From Sphingomonas sp. (GTDB lineage: Bacteria > Pseudomonadota > Alphaproteobacteria > Sphingomonadales > Sphingomonadaceae), in the NCBI RefSeq assembly GCF_004799495.1, contig NZ_SSMY01000006.1, forward strand, positions 1-64,000: 64,000 bases of DNA, written 5' to 3'. Positions 47,500 through 56,065 of the stretch are shown here, one piece after another (positions within the stretch are counted from its first letter, which is position 1; each line of letters begins with the position of its first letter). Under the pieces are notes generated by a model. That model saw only the letters and a program-made list of their open reading frames with translations. It searched no databases and was not told where the DNA came from. The position numbers and the translations under genes were made by a program.

Positions 47500-49899
47500 A
47501 TGGCCTCGCGACCCGCTCCCTTCGCCGCTGCGACCCCCGGCCAACGTCAGGCGCTGCTCGTCGCCGCGGCGTGCGGGATCGGTGCGGCAGCGATCGCGCT
47601 GCTGGTGCTCAAGAGCGCGGCGATCGCGGGCGGATTCGCTGCCGCGATGCTGGTGCTTGCGGGGACGGTGTTCGTCTGGTCGCGCCTCGCCCCCGCAACC
47701 GCCGCGGAGAGCGCCGAGACCGACTGGAGCGTCGCGCGCACGCTTGCCGCGGCGAGCGACGATGCGCTGGCGGTGACCGACCGCGCCGGGCGGCTGATCT
47801 GCGCTAACGAACGCTACAAGGCGCGCTTCGGCGGCTATCCGACCCCGCCGGGCCTCCCGCTCGACGGCAGCGGCGCGGCCGACCTTGCCAACGCGGGCCG
47901 CACCGCGTGGCGCGACGGGTCGGCGCAACTCGACCGGATTACGACGCGGGGGAACCCGCTCGCGGTGCAGATCGAGCGCGCCGGCGAGGCCGAGGACATG
48001 CTGGTCTGGCGCTTCCACGAAGCGCAGGGGCTCGACCTCGCGACCAACGTGCAATCGCTGATCGCCGGACCGACCGGCGACCGGCTCGCCGCCGCCGGGA
48101 TCATGGCGGCGCTGATCGCGCCCGACGGCAAGCTGCTCGCCGCCAACCGCGTATTGCGCGAGCGGTCGATGGGGCACGAGGAAAGCGTGGTGGTCGGCCG
48201 CGACTTCGCGCGTTTCCTGTCGGTCGATAGCACCGGCCGGGCGCGGTTCGAGCGTGAGGGCGCCAAGGGCAATCCCCTGCGCATCCTGCAAATCCCCTTC
48301 CTCGACGGCGAAGACGCGCCGATCCTAGTCGCGTTGCTCGACGAGGAGGAAAGCGGCCAGCCCGCGATCGGCGCGAGCGCGGCCGCGCACGTCAAGAGCC
48401 TGATCTCGTTGCTCCCGGTCGGGCTCGCGCTGGTCGATCGCGACGGGCGCTTCGTCCAGATGAACGACCCGTTCGTCCGCGCGGCGCAAGTCGATGCCGC
48501 GCACCCCCCGCTCTACCCTGGCGATCTCGTCGTGCGCGAGGACAAGGCCGCGGTTGCCGACGCGATCCGCAAGTTCGCCAACGGCGCGACGCATTCGACC
48601 GACATGGCGATCCGGCTGAAGGATCATCCCGACGAGCCGGTCGCGCTGACCATCGCGGGTGCCCGCGGGCTGGGGGACGCATCGGTGCTGCTCAGCCTGA
48701 AAGACAATGGCGAGGAGACACGGCTCAAGCGCGAAGTCGCACAGGCCACCAAGATGCAGGCCGTGGGCCAGCTCGCGGGCGGGGTCGCGCACGATTTCAA
48801 CAACATCCTGACCGCGATCATCGGCCATTGCGACCTGATGCTGATGCGCCATTCGCCCGGCGACAGCGACTATGACGACATCCAGCAGGTCAAGGCGAAC
48901 TCGAACCGTGCGGCGAGCCTGACGCGGCAATTGCTCGCGTTCAGCCGGCAGCAGACGCTGCGCCCGCAAGTGCTCCAGCTGCCCGACGTGATCTCCGAAG
49001 TATCGCAACTACTTAAGCGGCTGATGGGCGAGACGGTGACGCTCAAGGTTCGTCACGGGCGCAATCTCGGTCCGGTCCGCGCCGATCCAGGCCAGCTCGA
49101 ACAAGTCGTCGTCAACCTCGCGGTCAATGCGCGCGATGCGATGCTGGCAAAGGATGGCAGCGGGGGCACACTCACCATTACCAGCCGCGCCGTCACCGCC
49201 ACCGACGTGCGCAAGCTCGGCAACGATATCCTGCCAGTCGCAGATTATGCGCTGCTCGAAATCGCCGACACCGGAGTCGGCATCCCGCCCGACATTGTCG
49301 GCAAGATCTTCGAGCCATTCTTCACGACCAAGGAAGTGGGGAAGGGCACCGGGCTCGGCCTCTCGACAGTGTACGGCATCGTCAAGCAATCGGGCGGGTA
49401 CATCTTTGCCGACAGCCGGCCGGGGCAGGGGGCGACCTTCTCGATCTATTTCCCGGTGCATACGGCGGAATCTCCCGCCGCCACGCGCCGTGCGGAAGCG
49501 CGCGACAAGCCCGCCGACCTGTGGGGCACCGGCACGATCCTGCTGGTCGAGGACGAGGACATGGTCCGCGTCGTGGCCGAGCGCGCGCTGACGCGGCAGG
49601 GCTATACCGTGCTGACCGCCGAACATGGCGAGGCGGCGCTGGAACTGCTCGCGGCGGGCGAGCGCCCCGACCTGCTCATTTCGGACGTCGTCATGCCGAC
49701 GATGGACGGCCCGACGATGGTCCGCCACGCGCGCGAGCGCTATCCCGATCTCCCGATCCTGTTCATGTCGGGCTATGCCGAGGAGCAATTGCGCAAGTCG
49801 ATCGACCTCGACAACGTCGCGTTCCTGCCCAAGCCGTTTTCGGTCCAGCAGCTGGCGGAAGCCGCGCGCGACGTACTTGCCGCCGCCGCCCCGGCCTGA
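47500..49899 (+). CDS. cckA: CckA-like hybrid histidine kinase
   Basis: A 799-residue membrane-bound hybrid kinase resembling CckA, which with ChpT controls CtrA in alphaproteobacteria. Two hydrophobic helices near the N-terminus (ALLVAAACGIGAAAIALLVL, SAAIAGGFAAAMLVLAGTVF), two PAS-like regions, a HisKA domain with GQLAGGVAHDFNNILTAIIG (His431), an HATPase domain (NLAVNARDAM, ADTGVGI, GTGLGLSTVYGIV) and a C-terminal receiver with Asp729 in LISDVVMPTMDG. ATG 47500 is preferred since AAGGG lies five bases upstream; GTG 47455 lacks a site. A single-domain receiver follows. Confidence 0.92.
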   Translation: MASRPAPFAAATPGQRQALLVAAACGIGAAAIALLVLKSAAIAGGFAAAMLVLAGTVFVWSRLAPATAAESAETDWSVARTLAAASDDALAVTDRAGRLICANERYKARFGGYPTPPGLPLDGSGAADLANAGRTAWRDGSAQLDRITTRGNPLAVQIERAGEAEDMLVWRFHEAQGLDLATNVQSLIAGPTGDRLAAAGIMAALIAPDGKLLAANRVLRERSMGHEESVVVGRDFARFLSVDSTGRARFEREGAKGNPLRILQIPFLDGEDAPILVALLDEEESGQPAIGASAAAHVKSLISLLPVGLALVDRDGRFVQMNDPFVRAAQVDAAHPPLYPGDLVVREDKAAVADAIRKFANGATHSTDMAIRLKDHPDEPVALTIAGARGLGDASVLLSLKDNGEETRLKREVAQATKMQAVGQLAGGVAHDFNNILTAIIGHCDLMLMRHSPGDSDYDDIQQVKANSNRAASLTRQLLAFSRQQTLRPQVLQLPDVISEVSQLLKRLMGETVTLKVRHGRNLGPVRADPGQLEQVVVNLAVNARDAMLAKDGSGGTLTITSRAVTATDVRKLGNDILPVADYALLEIADTGVGIPPDIVGKIFEPFFTTKEVGKGTGLGLSTVYGIVKQSGGYIFADSRPGQGATFSIYFPVHTAESPAATRRAEARDKPADLWGTGTILLVEDEDMVRVVAERALTRQGYTVLTAEHGEAALELLAAGERPDLLISDVVMPTMDGPTMVRHARERYPDLPILFMSGYAEEQLRKSIDLDNVAFLPKPFSVQQLAEAARDVLAAAAPA

Positions 49900-49911
49900 C
49901 AAAGGCGCGTC

Positions 49912-50280
49912 ATGAGTATCCAGCGTATCCTGATCGTCGAGGACGAGCCTTTAATCGCCATGATGCTCGAGGATTTCCTCGACGCCTTGGGCAAGCAGCC
50001 GGTTGAAACCTGCGACAGCGTCCAGTCCGCACTAGCGGTAATCGCGCAGCAGCCGATCGACGCAGCGATTCTCGACATCAACCTGTCGGGTGGGGAAAAG
50101 AGCTGGCCCGTCGCCGACGCGCTCGCCGAGAAGGACATTCCGTTCGTGCTGTCGAGTGGCGGCGACGAAGTGGCGGAGGGCCATGCCGGCCGACCGCGGC
50201 TGGACAAGCCGTATACGATGGATGGCGTCGAAAAGGCGCTCAACTCCCTCTCCCATTCGGGAGAGGGACAAGGCGCGTAG
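49912..50280 (+). CDS. Single-domain response regulator
   Basis: A 122-residue receiver without output domain. ILIVEDEPLIAMML holds the acidic pocket, AAILDINLSGG the phosphoacceptor Asp (about residue 53), PFVLSSGG the switch Ser and RLDKPY the conserved Lys. It follows cckA by 12 bp and might exchange phosphate with it or be unrelated. The last 11 residues (LSHSGEGQGA region) and stop codon come from an inverted-repeat element that begins at 50245, so the C-terminus is not native to the receiver fold. Confidence 0.88.
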   Translation: MSIQRILIVEDEPLIAMMLEDFLDALGKQPVETCDSVQSALAVIAQQPIDAAILDINLSGGEKSWPVADALAEKDIPFVLSSGGDEVAEGHAGRPRLDKPYTMDGVEKALNSLSHSGEGQGA

Positions 50281-50369
50281 CGCCGAGGGGTGAGGGCCAG
50301 GTCGAAAACGTTTCTACCTGGCCCTCACCCCTCGCGGCACTCGCCGCTCGACCCTCTCCCGATGGGAGA
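50245..50369. repeat. Composite inverted-repeat element (REP-like)
   Basis: Three nested stem-loops: TCCCTCTCCC/GGGAGAGGGA at 50245-50268, a short GGCGC/GCGCC at 50272-50284, and 19-bp arms at 50284-50302 and 50316-50334 around a 13-nt loop; the right end repeats TCTCCC/GGGAGA. It overlaps the 3' end of the receiver gene and ends five bp before the converging phosphoribosyltransferase stop. Confidence 0.85.
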
Positions 50370-50373
50370 CGGT

Positions 50374-50889
50374 TTAAGCGATCCGCTCAGGCACCGCCGC
50401 CGCGTCCGCGTCGAGCGAGGTCTGCGGTGCGACGGCTTCCCACGGGAACACGAACCAGTCCTTGCGCGTCCGCCGGTCGATCGTTTCGGCGCGGTACTCG
50501 ACGCGTTCCTTCGACTGGCTGTTGTCGAGCAAGGTCGCGAAGCGCACATGGTCGCGCGCCGCGCCCGCCGTCGCCAATGCCGCGCGCAGCTTGCCGATCG
50601 TGGCCCCGGTGTCGTTGATGTCGTCGACGAACAGCAAGCGTTCGCCATCGCGCGTGCGCGCCGCCAGCCGGACCAGCGGCGCGTCGGAGAAATCCTCGAC
50701 CTGGCTCGAGTGATCGACGGACAGCATCGGTAGTCCCGTGGCATGGCTCAGATAGACCGCCGGTGCGAGCCCTCCGCGCCCGATCCCGATGATGAAGCTC
50801 GGCGTCCAGTCGCTCTTCGCCAGTTCGGCGGCGAGAACATGTACCTGTTCGACGAACTCCTCGTGCGGGATCGGGGTGAAGACCGGCAT
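50374..50889 (-). CDS. Phosphoribosyltransferase (Hpt-type)
   Basis: A 171-residue type I phosphoribosyltransferase. FIIGIGRGGLAPAVYLSHATG is the phosphate-binding loop and LLFVDDINDTGATIGKL the PRPP-binding motif. A short flexible stretch and C-terminal KDWFVFPWEA complete the usual small Hpt-like fold. It probably salvages a purine base, most likely hypoxanthine or guanine, because it is coupled (TGATG) to the adenine/adenosine deaminase gene. Substrate not proven. Confidence 0.87.
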   Translation of the reverse strand: MPVFTPIPHEEFVEQVHVLAAELAKSDWTPSFIIGIGRGGLAPAVYLSHATGLPMLSVDHSSQVEDFSDAPLVRLAARTRDGERLLFVDDINDTGATIGKLRAALATAGAARDHVRFATLLDNSQSKERVEYRAETIDRRTRKDWFVFPWEAVAPQTSLDADAAAVPERIA

Positions 50890-51908
50890 CAGACATGCTC
50901 CTCGACATAAGCGTCCAGCCGCGCGAGATGCCCCGCGACCTCGTCGTCGCTCAGGAACGAGCCGAGGAACGAATTGCGCGCCAGCGTCGCCAGTTCCGCC
51001 TTGCCGAGCCCGCGCCCATCCACCGCCGCCTGGTAGTTCGCGCCGATATAGCCGCCGAAATAGGCCGGATCGTCCGAATTGACCGTCGCGCGCAGCCCTT
51101 CGCGCAGCATCCGGTCGATCGGATGCTCCTCGATCGAGGCGACATTGCACAGTTTGACGTTGGACAGCGGGCACACCGTCAGCGTCATCCCGGTACGCGC
51201 CAGCCGCGCGGTCAGCACCGGGTCTTCGAGACTGCGGTTGCCATGATCGAGCCGGTCGATGTCGAGCAGGTCGAGCGCCTGATAGACGTAATCGGGCGGT
51301 CCTTCCTCGCCCGCGTGCGCGACCAGCTTGAGCCCCTTGCCCCGCGCCGCCGCGAAAACGCGCGCGAACTTTTCGGGGGGATGCCCGACCTCCGACGAAT
51401 CGAGCCCGACCCCGGCAATCCGGTCGAGCCACGGTTCGGCCGCCGCGAGCGTCTCGAACGCGGCTTCCTCGCTCAGGTGGCGCAGGAAGCACAGGATCAG
51501 CTTCGACGTCATCCCGTGCTTCGCCTCGGCATCGGCCATCCCGGCGAGCAGCCCCCGCATCACCGTGTCGAAAGCGATTCCGCGGTCGGTGTGCGTCTGC
51601 GGGTCGAAGAAGATTTCGGCATGCACCACCCCGTCCGCCGCCGCGCGGTCGAAATAGGCGAGCGCCATGTCGCGAAAATCCGCCTCGGTGATGAGCACAC
51701 TCGCGCCGGCATAATAGATGTCGAGAAAGTCCTGCAGGTTGGAGAATTGATACGCCGCGCGGACCTCGTCGACGGTTCTGAACGGGATCGCCACGCCGTT
51801 GCGCTCGGCCAGCGCGAACATCAGTTCGGGCTCGAGGCTGCCCTCGATATGAAGATGAAGCTCGGCCTTGGGCAGGCCGGCGATGAACGTGGCGAGATCG
51901 GTCGTCAT
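50889..51908 (-). CDS. Adenine/adenosine deaminase family enzyme (adenine deaminase type)
   Basis: A 339-residue zinc hydrolase of the adenosine-deaminase superfamily. HLHIEGSLEPEL with His18 and His20, VAHAGEEGPPDYVY, DHGNRS and the terminal VNSDDPAYFGGYIG supply the active site. The stretch CPLSNVKLCNVASIEEHP is the signature of bacterial/yeast adenine deaminases (Aah1 type) rather than adenosine deaminases. It would turn adenine into hypoxanthine. ATG 51908 starts MTTDLATFIAGLPKAELHLH. Coupled to the phosphoribosyltransferase gene. Confidence 0.88.
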   Translation of the reverse strand: MTTDLATFIAGLPKAELHLHIEGSLEPELMFALAERNGVAIPFRTVDEVRAAYQFSNLQDFLDIYYAGASVLITEADFRDMALAYFDRAAADGVVHAEIFFDPQTHTDRGIAFDTVMRGLLAGMADAEAKHGMTSKLILCFLRHLSEEAAFETLAAAEPWLDRIAGVGLDSSEVGHPPEKFARVFAAARGKGLKLVAHAGEEGPPDYVYQALDLLDIDRLDHGNRSLEDPVLTARLARTGMTLTVCPLSNVKLCNVASIEEHPIDRMLREGLRATVNSDDPAYFGGYIGANYQAAVDGRGLGKAELATLARNSFLGSFLSDDEVAGHLARLDAYVEEHV

Positions 51909-52009
51909 GGCGCGCAGCATCGCCGCTTCGCCGAAAGGCTGCAAGCCGCAATGACCACCGCGACAGTCCCAGACTCGACACTAGGTCGGGCGCGGGTAAG
52001 CTCGGCTGC

Positions 52010-53191
52010 ATGGATTTTGCAGACTTCATCGCGCCTTTCCCCATCCAGTCGTTCCTGAGCGATACCTACGATCGGGCACCGCTTCACATCGTGGCGCCGG
52101 GCGAGGCATCGGAACGCCGCCGGAAGCTGCTTTCCTGGTCCAGGCTGAACGATCTGCTCGGCGTCGCCGGCCATTGGCGCGAGGAGAACGTCAAGCTGTT
52201 GCTGAACGGCGCGCCGTTGCCGCCCGATCATTATCTCGACGAGACCGCCACATCGGCGGGACCGGTATGGCGCGCCGATCCGGGCAAGATCGAATCGCTG
52301 CTGGCACTCGGCGCGAGCCTGGTCGCCGATGCGGTCGAGAACGCATCTCCCGACCTCAAGCAGATCACGACCATGCTGAGCGCGCAATTCCTCGGCACGT
52401 CGGGCGCGAACGCCTATTGCTCGTTTCAGGGCATTCAGGCGTTCCGCAGCCATTGCGACTTGCACGACGTGTTCGCGGTTCATTGCGAGGGCGAGAAGGT
52501 TTGGCGGATCTATCGCGACCGGGCGCCCGACCCGGTCGAGCAGCATGCCGGACCGGACGCACAGGCGGAGATCGATCGCGCCAAGGGGCCGGTGCTGATG
52601 GAAGTCCGCATGCGGCCCGGCGACCTGCTGTACATTCCGCGCGGCTATTATCACGACGCGCTGGCGTCGTCGGCGGCATCGCTCCACGTCACCTTTTCGG
52701 TCGCGCGGCATACCGGGCAAATCGTGTTTCGCGTTCTCGAGCAACTGGCAATGCGCGATCCGCAGTTCCGCGCCTATCTTCCCGACGGGCGCGCGGAAGA
52801 GGGGGGCCAGCTCGCCGAACGGATCGAAGCGCTGTCAGTACGCGCAGCCGAACTGATGCGGACAACCGCGTTCGCGCACGCTTTGCTGGGCAAGCAGCTG
52901 GAACTGGCCAAGCCGTTTCGGGCGCTGTCGCTGCCGCAACGACCTCGCCCGGCGATGTTCGTGCGGCGCGACCGGCCGTGGCGCATCGTCGACGACGAGC
53001 GGGGCGCCTTGCTGCAATGGGACGGCGGCGAGGCGGCGCTCGGGTTGACGGAGCCGGCCGCGCGCTGGTTCCTCGGCCAGAGCATCGTGTCATCGCAGCA
53101 ACTTGTGGCGCATTACCCGCAACTCGGCGAACCCGCGCTGGCTGGGCTAATCGAACTGCTCCAGCGGGCGGGGCTGATCGAGCCGCGCTGA
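52010..53191 (+). CDS. JmjC/cupin-type 2-oxoglutarate oxygenase (ROXA-like)
   Basis: A 393-residue protein with a JmjC-type cupin core: facial-triad HxD in FRSHCDLHDVFAVHCEG (His148, Asp150) and distal His215 in YIPRGYYHDALAS. It resembles the YcfD/ROXA oxygenases that hydroxylate arginine in ribosomal protein bL16, with a C-terminal winged-helix-like region (about 300-393). The substrate here is inferred only. Divergent from the deaminase, followed by recA after 121 bp. Confidence 0.82.
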   Translation: MDFADFIAPFPIQSFLSDTYDRAPLHIVAPGEASERRRKLLSWSRLNDLLGVAGHWREENVKLLLNGAPLPPDHYLDETATSAGPVWRADPGKIESLLALGASLVADAVENASPDLKQITTMLSAQFLGTSGANAYCSFQGIQAFRSHCDLHDVFAVHCEGEKVWRIYRDRAPDPVEQHAGPDAQAEIDRAKGPVLMEVRMRPGDLLYIPRGYYHDALASSAASLHVTFSVARHTGQIVFRVLEQLAMRDPQFRAYLPDGRAEEGGQLAERIEALSVRAAELMRTTAFAHALLGKQLELAKPFRALSLPQRPRPAMFVRRDRPWRIVDDERGALLQWDGGEAALGLTEPAARWFLGQSIVSSQQLVAHYPQLGEPALAGLIELLQRAGLIEPR

Positions 53192-53222
53192 GCGGCGACT
53201 CGGCGGCGCCAAAATAATTTCT

Positions 53223-53237
53223 GTTCCTCTCTTGTTC
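53223..53237 (+). promoter_or_regulatory. LexA-binding SOS box before recA
   Basis: GTTCCTCTCTTGTTC fits the alphaproteobacterial LexA consensus GTTC-N7-GTTC exactly. It sits about 75 bp upstream of the recA start. A further GAAC follows at 53243, forming an additional inverted GTTC/GAAC pair. Confidence 0.9.
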
Positions 53238-53312
53238 CATGAGAACAAACACGATACACGCTCGATCACAGATTGACGCGGACGTGGTTCGCATTACGCG
53301 ATGGAGGCTCCA

Positions 53313-54398
<1,086 letters not shown>

Positions 54399-54504
54399 GG
54401 TTCCATCGCCGCGAAAAATAATTTTTGCTGCGCTGCAACCAATTCGCTTGATCCACGTTAACGCTTTACCCCCGCGGCGATCCCCCCTCCGCCGCACTTC
54501 CCGG

Positions 54505-54532
54505 AAAGGCCCGCCCGCGTCGGCGGGCCTTT
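54505..54532 (+). terminator. Terminator after recA
   Basis: Perfect 11-bp arms AAAGGCCCGCC / GGCGGGCCTTT with a 6-nt loop, ending in TTT. It lies 107 bp after the recA stop. Confidence 0.85.
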
Positions 54533-54563
54533 CATATTTGGGGTTTGCTGACATTGCGTTTGC

Positions 54564-54583
54564 TGTGACCTTAGTGTGACCTT
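54564..54583. repeat. Tandem 11-bp direct repeat before a methyltransferase gene
   Basis: Two copies of TGTGACCTT spaced 11 bp apart lie 22 bp before the ATG at 54606. It may bind a regulator; none is identified. Confidence 0.45.
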
Positions 54584-54605
54584 CCAGGACGGGGGATCGG
54601 CGGCG

Positions 54606-55439
54606 ATGACGAGCAATTTGGAATGGGCTGGCCGTGTCGGCGACGTCTGGGCGCGCGAATGGCAACGCACCGACCGCAGCTTCGCTGGGCTCACGCCGCA
54701 TCTGATCGGCGCCGCCTTGGCGTTGGCGCCTGAGAAGGGGAAGGCGATCGACCTCGGGTGCGGGGCGGGCGAAACCACGATCGCGCTGGCGTCGGCGCGG
54801 CCGAAGCTTGAGGTTGCAGGTGTCGATCTGTCGGCCGACCTGATCACGATCGCGCGCTGGCGCGGCGCGGGGCACGCCAATTTGACCTTCCGAGTCGGCG
54901 ACACGGCGGCGCTCAAGCCTGCTTCAGCTGTCGATCTGTTCCTGTCGCGTCACGGCGTCATGTTCTTCGACGACCCGGTTGCCGCGCTCTCGGCGATCCG
55001 CCGGGCCGGCACGCCCGACGCGCGGCTGGTGTTTTCCTGTTTCCGCGATCCCGGTCTCAACCCTTGGTCGCACCTGCTCGACGACCCCGGCGCGCCTGCT
55101 CCAGCCGCATCCCCTGTCTATGCCCCGGGCCCGTTCGGGTTCGCCGATCGCGACCTGACCGCCGGTATCCTCACCCGCGCCGGCTGGGTCGATGCCGAAG
55201 CCGTGCCGGTCGACTACACCTATATCGCCGGCGCGGGTGACAATCCGGTCGACGATGCCCGGCTATTCTTCTCGCACATCGGCCCCGCCGCGCGCGCGCT
55301 GGCCGACGTGGCGCCCGACCAGCGCGCGGTCCTGTTCGACCGACTGGACACGGCGCTTGCCGCCCACGAAAGCGAGGGCCAGATCAAATTCCCCGCGGCT
55401 GCCTGGATCTGGACCGCGCGCGCCGGAGACACCGCATGA
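54606..55439 (+). CDS. Class I SAM-dependent methyltransferase
   Basis: A 277-residue cytosolic methyltransferase. Motif I AIDLGCGAGETTIALA, the acidic VAGVDLSADLI, and a post-motif SRHGVMFFDDPVAAL are visible. Substrate unknown. ATG 54606 (MTSNLEWAGRVGDVW) is chosen because it starts the conserved N-terminus; a GTG at 54576 lies in the upstream repeat. The stop overlaps the GST ATG (ATGA), suggesting a shared function such as detoxification. Confidence 0.87.
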   Translation: MTSNLEWAGRVGDVWAREWQRTDRSFAGLTPHLIGAALALAPEKGKAIDLGCGAGETTIALASARPKLEVAGVDLSADLITIARWRGAGHANLTFRVGDTAALKPASAVDLFLSRHGVMFFDDPVAALSAIRRAGTPDARLVFSCFRDPGLNPWSHLLDDPGAPAPAASPVYAPGPFGFADRDLTAGILTRAGWVDAEAVPVDYTYIAGAGDNPVDDARLFFSHIGPAARALADVAPDQRAVLFDRLDTALAAHESEGQIKFPAAAWIWTARAGDTA

Positions 55440-56062
55440 CGCTGATCGTCCACCACCTCAACAATTCGCGCTCGCAACGAATCCTGTGGATGCTTGAGGA
55501 ACTCGGGCTCCCGTACGAGATCAAGCACTATCAGCGCGATGCAAAGACGATGCTCGCGCCACCCGAACTCAAGCGAGTCCACCCGCTCGGCAAGTCGCCG
55601 ATGCTCGAGGATGACGGACGGATCGTCATCGAAACCGGCGCGATCTGCGAATATTTGGTCGAAAAGGCCGACGGCAAGCTCGGTCCGCCGGCGCACCGCG
55701 ACGCTGCGTTGCGCTATCGCCAATGGCTGCACTACGCCGAGGGGTCGATGATGCCGCCGCTCCTGGTGATGCTAGTCGTCAACCGCATCCCGCTGCTGGG
55801 CAAGACCGCCGCCAAGCGGATCCAGCCGATGATCGACGTCCATCTCGACTATGTCGAAAGCGAACTCGCGCAGCGCCCGTGGTTCGCCGGCGACGAGATG
55901 ACCGCGGCGGATATCATGATGAGCTTCCCGCTCGAAGCCGCGATGAGCCGCGCCGGGCTCGACGCCTCGCGCCCCGCGACCGTCGCGTGGGTCGAAAAGG
56001 TCCATGCGCGCCCGGCGTACCGGACTGCGCTCGCGAAGGGCGGCCCCTACGCTTACGCCTGA
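55436..56062 (+). CDS. Glutathione S-transferase family protein
   Basis: A 208-residue two-domain GST. The thioredoxin-like N-domain begins TLIVHHLNNSRSQRILWMLEELG, with the catalytic Ser expected in NNSRSQ, GKSPMLEDDGRIVIETGAI is the gamma-glutamyl site, and the C-terminal helical domain has TAADIMMSFPLEAAM. It conjugates glutathione to electrophiles or acts in thiol metabolism. Coupled to the upstream methyltransferase. Confidence 0.92.
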   Translation: MTLIVHHLNNSRSQRILWMLEELGLPYEIKHYQRDAKTMLAPPELKRVHPLGKSPMLEDDGRIVIETGAICEYLVEKADGKLGPPAHRDAALRYRQWLHYAEGSMMPPLLVMLVVNRIPLLGKTAAKRIQPMIDVHLDYVESELAQRPWFAGDEMTAADIMMSFPLEAAMSRAGLDASRPATVAWVEKVHARPAYRTALAKGGPYAYA

Positions 56063-56065
56063 GCG

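Noticed and set aside
50374..52044. A 556-residue ORF spanning phosphoribosyltransferase and deaminase
   Set aside because: Only its last 171 residues form a domain; the first part is a shadow of the deaminase gene in another frame.
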